Assembly: GCA_963808615.1 (NCBI GenBank) | Contig: CAWEGV010000011.1 | Location: forward strand, 682,001-746,000 | DNA: 64,000 nucleotides | From: Palsa-504 sp963808615 | GTDB lineage: Bacteria; Actinomycetota; Actinomycetes; Streptosporangiales; Streptosporangiaceae | Direction: 5' to 3' | Shown: piece by piece, positions 25,890 to 34,907 of the stretch | Position numbering within the stretch: position 1 is the stretch's first letter | Layout of the letters: each line of letters opens with the position of its first letter | The notes under the pieces: model-generated | Seen by the model: only the letters and a program-made list of their open reading frames with translations | Databases searched by the model: none | Told to the model about the DNA's origin: nothing | Made by a program: the position numbers and the translations under genes

Positions 25890-27380
25890 CTACTCGGTCC
25901 ACCAGTCTTCTTCGTCCTCCTTGCCGTTGGCCCCCTGCTTGGCGCTGACCTGGGTCGGGGCCGGGCTCCCGCCGTTGGCTTGGCCGGCCGCGGGCCGCTG
26001 GGCGGCCTGCACCTGGGTGGGAGCGGGGGACACCTGGGTGACCTGGTGCGTCGCTTGCGGAGGCTGCTGCACCGTGGTGGGCGCCGGAGCGGGCGGGCTG
26101 GCGGCTGTGCCGCGGGGCGGCGCCGGGGCCGGAGCGGCCGGGGCCGGAGCGGCCGGGGCCGCCGGAGCCGGAGCCGAGCCGCCCTGGTCGGCGGTGATGG
26201 CCGGCTTGGGCTGGGCGGCCTGCATGGCCGGGTCCATCCCCGGCAGCTGCCCGCCGAGCAGTTGGCGCACCTGGGCCAGGTGGCTCGCGATGCTGTCCTT
26301 CTGCCTGGTCAGGTCGCCCACCTCGCGCTGCGCGGCCGCGCGCCGGCGTTCGGCATCGGTCTTGGCCTCGGCCAGCAGCTGGTCGGCCTGGGTCTTGGCC
26401 TGGCTGACGATCTGATCGGCATTCTTCTTGGCGTTGCTGACCAGCTGCTTGGCGTGCTGGTCGGCGTCCCGGCGGGTCTGGTCGGCCTGGGCGCTGGCCT
26501 TCGCCGCTCGCTGCTCGGCCGTGGACGCGCGCTGCTCGGCCTCGGACACCAGCTTCTGCGTGGCGGACTGGGCGGCGGCCAGGCGCTCGGCCTCCTGGCG
26601 CTCGGCCTCTTCCCTGCGCGCCGCGAGCTGGATCTCGAACTCGGCCTCGGACTGGGCTCGCTGGGCCTCGCTTTCCTCCAGGATCCGCTGCGCCTGGCTG
26701 CGCATCTCGTCGGCCTGGCGCTTGGAGGTGGTGAGGATCTCGTCGCGCTCGCGCTTGGCGGTGGCCTTCAGCTGAGCGACCTCGCGCTCGGCGCTGGTAC
26801 GCAGCTTGGCGATGTCGCGCTCGGCCGCGGCCCGCTTCTCGGCCACCTCGTGGTCGGCCGTGGCCCGGAGCTTGGCCACCTCGCGCTCGGTGGTTGAGGT
26901 CAGCTCATCGGTCTCACGCCGGGCGGTGGTCCTGATCGAGTCGGCCTCGCGCTCGGCCGCTCCGCGCAGGTCGTCGGTCTCGCGCTTGGCGTTCGCGCGC
27001 AGCTCGGTGGCCTCGTTCTCGGCGCTGGCCCGGAGCTCGGCCGCGTCGACCTTGGCCGCGGCCTTGATCTCATTGGCTTCCGATCTGGCCGCCTGGACCA
27101 GCTCGGTGGCCTGCTCTTCGGCCAGCCGGAGCAACTGCTCGATGCGGGCGCCGAGACCCGAATAGGTGGGTCGCTCTTGTTCCTGTATCTGACGGTGGGC
27201 CTCGGACAGCTCCCGCTTCAAGGTCACGGTCTGCTCGCGGTGCTGGCGCACTTCGGCTTCAACCTGCCTGATGTGCTCGTCAACCTGGTGGCGATCGTAG
27301 CCGCGCATCACCGTCGCGAACTCGCGCGGCGGGGCTTCTTCGAAGAAGTTGGTCAGCTGGGCATCAATATCCGATTGCAT
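25890..27380 (-). CDS. DivIVA-domain coiled-coil protein, FilP/Scy-like polarity scaffold
   Basis: 496 residues. A DivIVA-type membrane-curvature segment lies near the start (EFATVMRGYDRHQVDEHI, residues ~20-37), followed by about 330 residues of nearly unbroken coiled coil with repeated patterns such as REVAKLRATADHEVAEKRA and KRERDEILTTSKRQADE. A Pro/Ala/Gln-rich tail (residues ~380-480) ends in an acidic-aromatic EDEEDWWTE. In Streptomyces, Scy and FilP are coiled-coil proteins of this kind that organise the hyphal tip with DivIVA (established for that genus). The match here is by architecture; the precise orthologue cannot be told. It is monocistronic. Confidence 0.75.
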   Translation of the reverse strand: MQSDIDAQLTNFFEEAPPREFATVMRGYDRHQVDEHIRQVEAEVRQHREQTVTLKRELSEAHRQIQEQERPTYSGLGARIEQLLRLAEEQATELVQAARSEANEIKAAAKVDAAELRASAENEATELRANAKRETDDLRGAAEREADSIRTTARRETDELTSTTEREVAKLRATADHEVAEKRAAAERDIAKLRTSAEREVAQLKATAKRERDEILTTSKRQADEMRSQAQRILEESEAQRAQSEAEFEIQLAARREEAERQEAERLAAAQSATQKLVSEAEQRASTAEQRAAKASAQADQTRRDADQHAKQLVSNAKKNADQIVSQAKTQADQLLAEAKTDAERRRAAAQREVGDLTRQKDSIASHLAQVRQLLGGQLPGMDPAMQAAQPKPAITADQGGSAPAPAAPAAPAPAAPAPAPPRGTAASPPAPAPTTVQQPPQATHQVTQVSPAPTQVQAAQRPAAGQANGGSPAPTQVSAKQGANGKEDEEDWWTE

Positions 27381-27608
27381 GTGGCCTAATCCTGGCTAGA
27401 TGTTCAAGGCGACGTGGATTTTCACGGCGGGATGTCAGCGTGCGGTCATGACTCTCGGCCGGTCACACGCAGACTACTCTTACTCGGGTGTGTTGGCGTG
27501 TCCTTCGGAGTTCTCTATCCTATGCGCCCGGTTAAATCCCCGGAAATGCCCGGATGGGGGGTTTCGCGCGGCCCAGCGCGCAGCCCGGCATGCGGCCCGG
27601 CAGCCAGC
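27381..27608. other. Intergenic, probable promoter region of the FilP-like gene
   Basis: About 230 bases without a gene and with lower GC than the flanks (for example gcagactactcttactcggg and ttctctatcctatgcgcc). It must hold the promoter for the reverse-strand scaffold gene. I cannot identify a specific -35/-10 pair. Confidence 0.4.
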
Positions 27609-28058
27609 TCATGACGGGCTGGCCGGCTGGACCAGTTCGGTCAGCACGCCGCCTAGATCGGCCGGGTGCAGGAAGGCGATGGAGGCCCCCATCGACCCGT
27701 GTCGCGGCCGCTCGTCGATCAAGCGGATGCCGGTGCCGCCGATGGCGGTGAGCGCCTGGCGGACGTCCGCCACGCCGTAGCCGACATGATGGAGGCCTTC
27801 ACCGCGCCGGGCCAGGAACTTACCGACCGGAGTGTCGGGGCTCAGCGGCTCGAGCAACTGCACGTAGCCCACGCCCAGCTCGCCCAGGCCCGCGCGCCCC
27901 GCTCCGACCTGCATCATCGCCTCACGCACCCCTTGCTCGGAGTTCACCTCGAGGCTCACCACCTCCAGCCCGAACGTGGCCTGGTACAAGCCGATCGCCT
28001 GGTCCAGGTCCCGGCAGGCGATGCCAACGTGGTCGATGCGGGTCAGCAGCGGTAGCAC
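27609..28058 (-). CDS. mce: Methylmalonyl-CoA epimerase
   Basis: 149 residues with the glyoxalase/VOC fold. Metal ligands are in RIDHVGIACRDLDQAI (His), VQLLEPLSPDTP (Glu/Gln position), GEGLHHVGYGVADV (His) and FLHPADLGGVLTELVQ (Glu). It interconverts the 2R and 2S forms of methylmalonyl-CoA, feeding methylmalonyl-CoA mutase. The GTG at 28058 has GAGGAG five bases upstream. It is divergent from the thiolase gene with only 27 bases between starts, so their promoters overlap. Confidence 0.9.
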   Translation of the reverse strand: MLPLLTRIDHVGIACRDLDQAIGLYQATFGLEVVSLEVNSEQGVREAMMQVGAGRAGLGELGVGYVQLLEPLSPDTPVGKFLARRGEGLHHVGYGVADVRQALTAIGGTGIRLIDERPRHGSMGASIAFLHPADLGGVLTELVQPASPS

Positions 28059-28085
28059 GATAGCTCCTCGGTATCGTTGATAAGC

Positions 28086-29321
28086 ATGAGCGAACCACGT
28101 GAGCCGGTCATTGTCGGCGGGGCGAGGACACCGGTAGGCCGCCTGCTCGGATCCCTTGCCAGTAAGTCTGCCAGCGAACTCGGCGGCATCGCCATCGCAG
28201 GCGCTCTGGACCGCGCGGGCATCGGCCCGGACCAGGTCCAGTACGTGATCATGGGCCAGGTGCTGCAGGCCGGCGCCGGGCAGATCACCGCGCGGCAGGC
28301 CGCCGTGGCGGCCGGGATCAGCATGAGCGTCCCGGCGCTGACCGTCAACAAGGTCTGCCTGTCCGGCCTGGACGCCATCGCGCTCGCGTCGCAGCTGATC
28401 AGGCTGGGCGAGCATGACGTGATCGTGGCCGGCGGCATGGAGTCCATGACACGGGCGCCGCACCTGCTGCTCGGATCCCGCTCCGGATACAAGTACGGCC
28501 CGGTGCAACTAGAGGACTCGATGGCGCTCGACGGCCTGACCGACGCGTTCGATCACCTGTCCATGGGCGAGTCCACCGATAACATCGGGCGCAAGCTCGG
28601 CATCACCCGCGCCGAGCAGGACGGGTTCGCCGCCGCGAGCCACCAGCGTGCCGCGGCAGCGGCCAAGAACGGCCTGTTCGCCGCGGAGATCGTCCCGGTG
28701 CCCATCCCCCATGCCCGTGCGGGGGGGTCTGGGGGGGTCGTCCCCCCGGGCCAGCAAGGCGGTGAGACGCTGACCGTGACCGAGGACGAGGGCATCAGGC
28801 CGGGCACCACCGCCGAGGCGCTGGCTAAGCTCAGGCCGGCGTTCAGCAAGGACGGAACGATCACCGCCGCGACGGCCTCGCAGATCTCCGACGGCGCCGC
28901 CGCGGTCGTGGTGATGTCGGCCGAAGCAGCACGGAAAGCCGGTGCCACCGTGCTGGCCGAGATAGGCGCGCACGGCAACGTGGCCGGCCCGGACAACTCT
29001 CTCCAGTCCCAGCCGTCCAACGCCATCAAGCAGGCCCTGGCCAAGGCCGGGCGGTCCGTAACAGACCTGGACCTGATCGAGATCAACGAGGCGTTCGCCC
29101 AGGTCGCGATCCAGTCCATGCGCGACCTGGGCGTCAGCCACGACATCGTCAACGTCAACGGCGGCGCGATCGCGATCGGTCACCCGATCGGCGCGTCCGG
29201 GGCCAGGATCGCGCTGCACCTGTGCCATGAGCTGCACCGGCGCGGGGGCGGGCTCGGCGCCGCCGGGCTGTGCGGCGGCGGCGGCCAGGGCGCGGCGCTA
29301 CTGCTGCGAGTCCGCACCTAA
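28086..29321 (+). CDS. Acetyl-CoA C-acetyltransferase (thiolase)
   Basis: 411 residues. The acyl-accepting Cys is in NKVCLSGLDAIALASQ, the base His in NGGAIAIGHPIGASGARI, and the second Cys in AAGLCGGGGQGAALL, so all three catalytic motifs of biosynthetic-type thiolases are present. EINEAFAQVAIQSM is also standard. Around residue 215 is a Gly/Pro-rich loop (HARAGGSGGVVPPGQQGG) coded by G and C homopolymers that is longer than usual and may be another low-complexity expansion. It condenses or cleaves acetoacetyl-CoA. The meaB gene follows within 10 bases. Confidence 0.9.
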   Translation: MSEPREPVIVGGARTPVGRLLGSLASKSASELGGIAIAGALDRAGIGPDQVQYVIMGQVLQAGAGQITARQAAVAAGISMSVPALTVNKVCLSGLDAIALASQLIRLGEHDVIVAGGMESMTRAPHLLLGSRSGYKYGPVQLEDSMALDGLTDAFDHLSMGESTDNIGRKLGITRAEQDGFAAASHQRAAAAAKNGLFAAEIVPVPIPHARAGGSGGVVPPGQQGGETLTVTEDEGIRPGTTAEALAKLRPAFSKDGTITAATASQISDGAAAVVVMSAEAARKAGATVLAEIGAHGNVAGPDNSLQSQPSNAIKQALAKAGRSVTDLDLIEINEAFAQVAIQSMRDLGVSHDIVNVNGGAIAIGHPIGASGARIALHLCHELHRRGGGLGAAGLCGGGGQGAALLLRVRT

Positions 29322-29328
29322 CTCCATC

Positions 29329-30309
29329 GTGGCCGGACCTGACACCTCCGAGCTCGCCGACCGGGCCCGCGCCGGTGATGCTCGCGCGCTGGCCCGGCTG
29401 CTCTCGCTGGTCGAGAACGAGGCACCACGCATCCGTTCGGTCATGAAAGATCTTGTGGCCGGCACCGGGAAGGCCCGGATCATCGGCCTGACCGGCGCAC
29501 CCGGAGTAGGGAAGTCCACCATGACCGGCGCGCTGGTGAGCGCGTTCCGGGCGGCCGGGCACCGCGTCGGGGTGCTGGCCATCGACCCCACCTCGCCGTT
29601 CACCGGGGGCGCGCTCCTCGGTGACCGGGTGCGGATGCAGGATCACGCCACCGACGAGGCGGTCTTCATCAGGTCGATGGCGAACCGGGGCCACCTGGGC
29701 GGGATCGCCGCGGCCACCCCGCAGGCGATCCGCGTGCTTGACGCGGCCGGCTTCGACCCGATCCTCGTCGAGACGGTCGGCGTGGGGCAGGACGAGGTGG
29801 AGATCGCCGCGATGGCCGATTCGGTGGTGGTCCTGCTCGCGCCGGGCATGGGAGACGCGATCCAGACGGCCAAGGCCGGCATCCTGGAGATCGCCGACCT
29901 GTTCGCGGTGAACAAGGCCGACAAGCCGGACGCCCAGCAGGTGGTCAGGGACCTGCGCAACATGATCGCGCTCGCCGGGCGGGAGCAGGACGGCGCCAAG
30001 CGCTGGAAGCCGCCGATCGTCTCCACCGTCGCGGTGAAAGGCCTGCGGGACACCGGGATCGGCGAACTGGTGACCAAGCTCGACGCCCACTGGACCTGGC
30101 TCACCTCGACCGGGGAGCTTGACGCGCGACGGCAGGCCAGGGCGCGGGATGAGATCACCGTGCTCGCCCTGGCGGCGCTGCACGGCAGGCTGGACCTGGG
30201 CGGCATTGACGCGCTGGCCGACCAGGTCGCCCGGGGCGCGCTTGACCCCTTCACCGCCGCAGAGACGCTGCTTGAGGGCATACGGTTACCCTGTGAGCAA
30301 GCGCCTTGA
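29329..30309 (+). CDS. meaB: Methylmalonyl-CoA-mutase-associated GTPase MeaB (ArgK family)
   Basis: 326 residues. P-loop IGLTGAPGVGKSTMTGALV, the GVLAIDPTSPFTGGALLGDR switch region, ETVGVGQDEVEIAAMADSVV (Walker B/switch II) and NKADKPDAQ (base recognition) match MeaB. It loads adenosylcobalamin onto acyl-CoA mutases and protects them from inactivation. The GTG at 29329 is the only start near the conserved N-terminal helix. An isobutyryl-CoA-mutase-type subunit is encoded 3 kb downstream and the epimerase just upstream, so this region serves B12-dependent acyl-CoA rearrangement. Confidence 0.92.
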   Translation: MAGPDTSELADRARAGDARALARLLSLVENEAPRIRSVMKDLVAGTGKARIIGLTGAPGVGKSTMTGALVSAFRAAGHRVGVLAIDPTSPFTGGALLGDRVRMQDHATDEAVFIRSMANRGHLGGIAAATPQAIRVLDAAGFDPILVETVGVGQDEVEIAAMADSVVVLLAPGMGDAIQTAKAGILEIADLFAVNKADKPDAQQVVRDLRNMIALAGREQDGAKRWKPPIVSTVAVKGLRDTGIGELVTKLDAHWTWLTSTGELDARRQARARDEITVLALAALHGRLDLGGIDALADQVARGALDPFTAAETLLEGIRLPCEQAP

Positions 30310-30823
30310 GCTGCCGTTCGATCCCATTGACCGGGCCGCGCAGATCTGGGAGAACCGGTTCGGCCCGTCGCCGTCAATGGCCGCGGTCACCTCGATCATG
30401 CGCGCCCAGCAGATCCTGCTCGCCGAGCTCGACGCCCTGCTCCGCCCGTACCAGCTGACGTTCGCCCGCTACGAGGCGCTGGTGCTGCTCACGTTCAGCC
30501 GCCGGGGCGCCCTCCCGCTGCGGGTGATCGGCGAGCGCCTGATGGTGCACCCCACGAGCGTCACGAACATCATCAGCCGCCTGGAACGGCAGCAGATGGT
30601 GATCCGCCGCCCCAATCCAGCCGACGGCCGGGGCACGCTCGCCGAGATCACCGCCGAGGGCCGCGCGGTAGTGGAGCGGGCGACCAGGGACCTGATGGCG
30701 GCCGAGTTCGGGCTCGGCGGCTATGAGCCGGGCCAGCTGAAGGACATCTTCGACCTGCTCCGCGGGCTGCGGCTGACGGCCGGCGACTTCGTCCCCGAGC
30801 CCGGACGGCTACCAGGGCGCTAG
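30293..30823 (+). CDS. MarR-family transcriptional regulator
   Basis: 176 residues; GTG at 30293 lies inside the end of meaB (17-base overlap), indicating co-translation. The winged helix-turn-helix reads LRPYQLTFARYEALVLLTF, LPLRVIGERLMVHPTSVTNI, ISRLERQQMVIRRPNPADGR, the usual MarR order. The signal is unknown, but coupling to meaB suggests control of acyl-CoA or propionate metabolism. Its stop overlaps the stop of the convergent gene (shared CTAG at 30820-30823). Confidence 0.85.
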   Translation: MSKRLELPFDPIDRAAQIWENRFGPSPSMAAVTSIMRAQQILLAELDALLRPYQLTFARYEALVLLTFSRRGALPLRVIGERLMVHPTSVTNIISRLERQQMVIRRPNPADGRGTLAEITAEGRAVVERATRDLMAAEFGLGGYEPGQLKDIFDLLRGLRLTAGDFVPEPGRLPGR

Positions 30824-32211
30824 GAATCGCTCACGCTGGACGGCTGCCAGTGCTGGCCGGCGTCGAAGGTGAACCAGACCGTCCCGGCCGCCACGTCGGC
30901 AGGCACGGCCACGCCCTGCTCGGCGGTGGTCATGCCCACGAAGATGAACCCGCCGGCCGGCGCCCCGGACAGCGCGACCTGCTGCCACGCGGTCCCCGTC
31001 CCGGCCAGCACGTCGATGCCCTGGGTCGTGCCGAGCACGACGGACCCGGCCGAGGTGGCGGCCAGCGAGGTGGCGGTCCCCGCGGCCGGGGCCACGGCGG
31101 TCGGCCCCGAGGTGACCGGCTCGATCGGCTGCCAGCTGGCTCCGCCGTCCGCCGAGGCGAAGATCAGCTTCTTCTGCGCCCCGCCGGGAACGGGGGGCGG
31201 CGTGCAGGCCACCACCAGCCGGGTGGCGCTCGCCGCGGCCAGCAGCGCGCCCGTGGGCTGCCCGTCCTGCTGCGCCGGCCCCACGGCGCACGGGACCCGC
31301 GCCACCGCCTGCCAGGGCGCGCTGCCCTCCACCGGCCCGGCGTACAGCATCCCGTCCGGCGCGAGCAGGTAACCGGTGGCCCCGGTGAGCACGATGGAGG
31401 CCGACCCGTCCTGCCCGCCCTGGGCCAGCCCGCTGGTCGCGGGGCCCACCGGCGTCCAGTCGTCGGCCGACGCGAGGGAGGAGTAAAGCGAGAAGCTCGT
31501 GCACTGCCCGGCGAACGCCGGCCCGGTGCCGGAGCACGACGCGAACAACCCGAACGCCCGGCCGCCCACCGTCTCCAGGTCGGTGACCCGCAGCCCATGG
31601 GTATCGATCGCGGTCCAGTGCTCGCCGCCGTCATGGGTCGCGAACAGCTCAGGCCCGAACGCCCATCCATCCTGCAGGTTGAGGAACCTGATCTGGCCCA
31701 CCCCGGCGGCCCCGTCGGGCGGGCCGGTAAGCGGCGCGGGCACGCCGGTCCAGGCCTTCCCCGCGTCGCCGGTGCGGGCCACCGAGGTGCAGTACTGGGT
31801 GGCACAGTGGCCGGGCGTCCCGGCCTGGCCGATCACCCAGCCGGTATCGGTGCTCACGAAGGTCACCGAGCCGGGCTGAAAGTTGGCGGGCACGGGTGCC
31901 GGAGGCGGCGACGTGACGGGCGCGGCCGATGACGCCGCGGGGCTCCCGCCGCCGGTCGGGCCGGGCGAGGCCGATTGCCCGGCCGCCAGGCGGGACGAGG
32001 CCGGGGCCGGGCTCAGCACGTGCAGGCTGACCACCTGGGGGATGGTCACCGCCGCGGCCACGACCGCCGCCGCCGCGCCCGCGGTGATGGCCAGCTTGCG
32101 GTACTTGCGCCGCCGGGCGCGGCGCTGGACCAGCTCGAAGGTGCCCGGCGGCGGGGGCAGCGGGTCGACTCGCCCGTCCAGCCATGAATCAAGGTCGTCG
32201 CGGTCAGGCAT
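30820..32211 (-). CDS. Membrane-anchored propeller-like (BNR/sialidase-type) protein linked to an ECF sigma factor
   Basis: 463 residues. A short cytoplasmic part (DDLDSWLDGRVDPLPPPP, then basic RRARRRKYRK), one membrane helix (residues ~40-60), a Ser/Pro/Ala linker, and a large outer domain. The outer domain has repeated sialidase/photosynthesis-stability-like blades: STDTGWVIG, TGDAGKAWTGV, TRDGGEHWTA-like ATHDGGEHWTAI, SADGGASWQPI and TFDAGQHWQP. The ATG lies within the last codons of the sigma gene (8-base overlap), so the two are coupled. It may act as sensor or anti-sigma, although no known zinc anti-sigma motif is visible. Function is inference. Confidence 0.72.
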   Translation of the reverse strand: MPDRDDLDSWLDGRVDPLPPPPGTFELVQRRARRRKYRKLAITAGAAAAVVAAAVTIPQVVSLHVLSPAPASSRLAAGQSASPGPTGGGSPAASSAAPVTSPPPAPVPANFQPGSVTFVSTDTGWVIGQAGTPGHCATQYCTSVARTGDAGKAWTGVPAPLTGPPDGAAGVGQIRFLNLQDGWAFGPELFATHDGGEHWTAIDTHGLRVTDLETVGGRAFGLFASCSGTGPAFAGQCTSFSLYSSLASADDWTPVGPATSGLAQGGQDGSASIVLTGATGYLLAPDGMLYAGPVEGSAPWQAVARVPCAVGPAQQDGQPTGALLAAASATRLVVACTPPPVPGGAQKKLIFASADGGASWQPIEPVTSGPTAVAPAAGTATSLAATSAGSVVLGTTQGIDVLAGTGTAWQQVALSGAPAGGFIFVGMTTAEQGVAVPADVAAGTVWFTFDAGQHWQPSSVSDS

Positions 32212-32698
32212 CGCGTTCCCCCAGCGCCGCCTTGAGCTTGGCCCGGGCCGCGAACAGGTCGGCCTTGATGGTGCCCTCGGGCCGGTGCAGGAGCGTGGCG
32301 ACTTCCTTGATCGGGAAGCCGGCGTAGTAGTGCAGCAGGAAGGGGTCGCGCAGCCGCGGCGGCAGGGACTGGATGAGGTCGCGCACGTCAACGTCCTGGG
32401 CCGGGTATCTCACGGAGTCCAGGTCCGCGCTCGCGGTAGCGCTGCGGATGGCTCGCCTCTCGCGTTCGGTCTTGCGCCAGTGGTCGCGTACCAGATTGGT
32501 GGCGATCATGTAAAGGTAGCTCTGCGGGCTCTCCACCGTCCGCCACCGGGACAGCAGCCGGACGAACGCCTCGGACGCGATCTCGTGCGCGGTGTCGTCG
32601 TCATCGACCAGTCGCCGCACCCATCCGGCGAGCTTGGGGTAGGCGGCCCTGAACAACTCCTCGGCGGCGTAGGTGCGGACATCGTCAGCCGTGGCCAC
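32204..32698 (-). CDS. ECF-type RNA polymerase sigma factor
   Basis: 164 residues. Region 2 spans roughly residues 20-85 (YPKLAGWVRRLVDDDDTAHE, YLYMIATNLVRDHWRK) and region 4 residues 110-160 (LPPRLRDPFLLHYYAGFPIK, EVATLLHRPEGTIKADLFAA). No region 3, as expected for ECF factors. GTG at 32698 has GAGGGAG six bases upstream. The next gene encodes a membrane protein with an outer propeller, a pairing typical of signal-responsive ECF systems. The target promoters are unknown; autoregulation is common in the class. Confidence 0.88.
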   Translation of the reverse strand: MATADDVRTYAAEELFRAAYPKLAGWVRRLVDDDDTAHEIASEAFVRLLSRWRTVESPQSYLYMIATNLVRDHWRKTERERRAIRSATASADLDSVRYPAQDVDVRDLIQSLPPRLRDPFLLHYYAGFPIKEVATLLHRPEGTIKADLFAARAKLKAALGERDA

Positions 32699-33156
32699 CG
32701 GATCTCCCTCGATGATGCTCCCGGCAGGCGACGGGAAGCGCAACACCGCACGCCCCGCTGGTCCTCCGCCCGGCATGAAGATCATGTCAGGACCGGTCGG
32801 GGCGCCTTCAAGAACGCCCGTGTGATACGGCAACATCTACCACATTTCCGCTCGGCGACTTCCATCGCCGGGTCCCGCTGACGTCGGTCTCGGGAGCTGG
32901 CCCGGGCGTGCCCCCGTGACACCCGGGCCCACCGCTGCGCACAGGCAGCTTTCCCGCCTTGCGCTCTTAACAGACGATGCAGCGCGCCCGCCGGTTGCGC
33001 GGAAAATTCTCTTTTTTTCCGAACGGGCCCCGGTACCTGCCCCCGGCCGACCGGGAGCCGGCCAGGGTCGCCGCGCGGGCAGTGACAGGCTACACTGCAA
33101 ATACTAGGACGTCCTACTATCTTGGCGCAATGAGGGACCATCCGGAGGGCGGATCC
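32699..33156. other. Intergenic between divergent sigma and mutase genes
   Basis: About 460 bases without a gene. It has a T-run (ctctttttttcc at about 33010) and several GC-rich hairpin-prone stretches. The right end holds the palindrome and probable promoter for the mutase gene. I looked for a cobalamin riboswitch and did not recognise one. Confidence 0.45.
33105..33116. promoter_or_regulatory. Perfect 12-bp palindrome taggacgtccta upstream of the mutase gene
   Basis: A perfect palindrome, centred about 46 bases before the chosen start, preceded by tacact (33091-33096), a plausible -10 element. This placement at or just after the likely transcription start is typical of a repressor operator. 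The binding protein is unknown; the nearby MarR regulator is one candidate. Confidence 0.55.
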
Positions 33157-34893
33157 ATGGATGTGCAGCGCGGGCCAGGGGGAACGCATCCGCAGACCTC
33201 CCCGAACCCCCCAGAACCTGCCGATACGGCCGGGCCGGACGCAGGCCGGCCGCGCTGGCAGCGCAGGTTTGACCAGGCGGCCAAGCGCGAGGCGGACTTC
33301 ACCACGCTGTCCGGGCTCGAGGTCGAGCCGGTCTACGGGCCGCCGCCGGACGCGGCGGAGCCCAGGATGGAGCGGATCGGCTGGCCGGGGGAGTTCCCGT
33401 TTACCCGCGGCATTCACGCCACCGGCTACCGGGGCAAGCCGTGGACCATCCGCCAGTTCTCCGGCTTCGGCAACGCCCGGCAGACCAACGAGCGGTACAA
33501 GATGCTGCTGGCGGCGGGCGGCGCGGGCCTTTCCGTGGCCTTCGACATGCCCACGCTCATGGGCCGCGACTCCGATGACCCGCGCTCGCTGGGCGAGGTG
33601 GGCCACTGCGGGGTGGCGGTCGATTCCGCGGCCGACATGGACGTGCTGTTCGAGGGCATCCCCCTGGCCGCCACCACCACCTCGATGACGATCAGCGGCC
33701 CGGCCGTGCCGGTGTTCTGCATGTACCTGGTGGCAGCCGAGCGCCAGGGCGCGGACATCTCCGAGCTCGACGGCACCCTGCAGACCGACATCTTCAAGGA
33801 GTACATCGCGCAGAAGGAGTGGCTGTTCCCGCCCCGCCCGCACCTGCGGCTCATCGGCGACCTGATGCAGTACTGCGGCGCGAACATCCCCAGGTACAAG
33901 CCGCTGTCGGTGTCCGGCTACCACATCAGGGAGGCCGGCTCGACGGCCGCGCAGGAGCTGGCCTTCACGCTGGCCGACGGCTTCGGGTACGTCGAGCTCG
34001 GCATCTCCCGCGGCCTGGACGTGGACCAGTTCGCGCCCGGCCTGTCGTTCTTCTTCGACGCGCACATCGACCTCTTCGAGGAGATCGCCAAGTTCCGCGC
34101 GGCCCGGCGGATCTGGGCCAGGTGGCTGCGCGACGTCTACGGGGCCAAGACGCAGCGCGCCCAGTGGCTGCGCTTCCACACCCAGACGGCGGGTGTCTCG
34201 CTGACCGCCCAGCAGCCGGACAACAACATCGTGCGCACCGCCGTCGAGGCGCTCGCGGCCGTGCTCGGCGGGACCAACTCGCTGCACACCAACGCCCTGG
34301 ACGAGGTACTCGCGCTGCCCGGCGAGGCGGCCGCCGAGACCGCGCTGCGCACCCAGCAGGTCATCATGGAAGAGTCCGGCGTGGTGAACGTGACCGACCC
34401 GCTCGGCGGCTCGTGGTACGTCGAGGCGCTCACCGACCGCCTGGAGGCCGAGGCGGAGGCGATCTTCGCCCGGATCCGCGAGATGAGCCCAGACGGCTCG
34501 ATGACCGGCGGGATCCTGCAGGGCATCGAGAACGGCTGGTTCACGTCAGAGATCGCCGAGGCCGCGTTCGCCTACCAGCGGAAGCTGGAGAAGGGCGAGA
34601 AGAAGATCGTCGGCGTGAACGTTCACACCGGCACGGTCGCCCAGCCGCTGGAGATCCTGCGGATCAGCCCGGAAGTCGAGCGCGAGCAGGTCGCCGCGCT
34701 GGGCCGCCGCCGCGCCGCGCGCGATCAGCAGGCGGTGGACGCGGCCCTGGCCACGCTGGTCGCGGCGGCCCGCACCGAACAGAACCTGGTACCGCCGATG
34801 CTGGACGCGGCCCGGGCCGAGGCCACGCTGGGCGAGATCTGCGACGCCCTGCGCAGCGAATGGGGTGCCTACGCCGAGCCGGCCGCCTTCTGA
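33157..34893 (+). CDS. icmA: Acyl-CoA mutase large subunit, isobutyryl-CoA-mutase type (IcmA-like)
   Basis: About 578 residues: a disordered Pro-rich N-terminus and one TIM-barrel mutase domain, without the C-terminal B12-binding domain, which must be a separate small subunit elsewhere. Key residues favour isobutyryl-CoA over methylmalonyl-CoA: TIRQFSGFG has Phe (residue ~101) where methylmalonyl-CoA mutase has Tyr, and YIAQKEWLFPP has Gln (residue ~219) where it has the carboxylate-binding Arg. These are the published distinguishing positions of Streptomyces IcmA. It would interconvert isobutyryl-CoA and n-butyryl-CoA. ATG at 33157 has GGAGGG eight bases upstream; an ATG at 33130 is possible. 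Confidence 0.85.
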   Translation: MDVQRGPGGTHPQTSPNPPEPADTAGPDAGRPRWQRRFDQAAKREADFTTLSGLEVEPVYGPPPDAAEPRMERIGWPGEFPFTRGIHATGYRGKPWTIRQFSGFGNARQTNERYKMLLAAGGAGLSVAFDMPTLMGRDSDDPRSLGEVGHCGVAVDSAADMDVLFEGIPLAATTTSMTISGPAVPVFCMYLVAAERQGADISELDGTLQTDIFKEYIAQKEWLFPPRPHLRLIGDLMQYCGANIPRYKPLSVSGYHIREAGSTAAQELAFTLADGFGYVELGISRGLDVDQFAPGLSFFFDAHIDLFEEIAKFRAARRIWARWLRDVYGAKTQRAQWLRFHTQTAGVSLTAQQPDNNIVRTAVEALAAVLGGTNSLHTNALDEVLALPGEAAAETALRTQQVIMEESGVVNVTDPLGGSWYVEALTDRLEAEAEAIFARIREMSPDGSMTGGILQGIENGWFTSEIAEAAFAYQRKLEKGEKKIVGVNVHTGTVAQPLEILRISPEVEREQVAALGRRRAARDQQAVDAALATLVAAARTEQNLVPPMLDAARAEATLGEICDALRSEWGAYAEPAAF

Positions 34894-34907
34894 GGCCGCC
34901 CATCCCC

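Noticed and set aside
32840..33130. Cobalamin riboswitch upstream of the B12-dependent mutase
   Set aside because: I could not find the conserved B12-box core or the multi-stem layout; only unspecific GC-rich hairpins are present.
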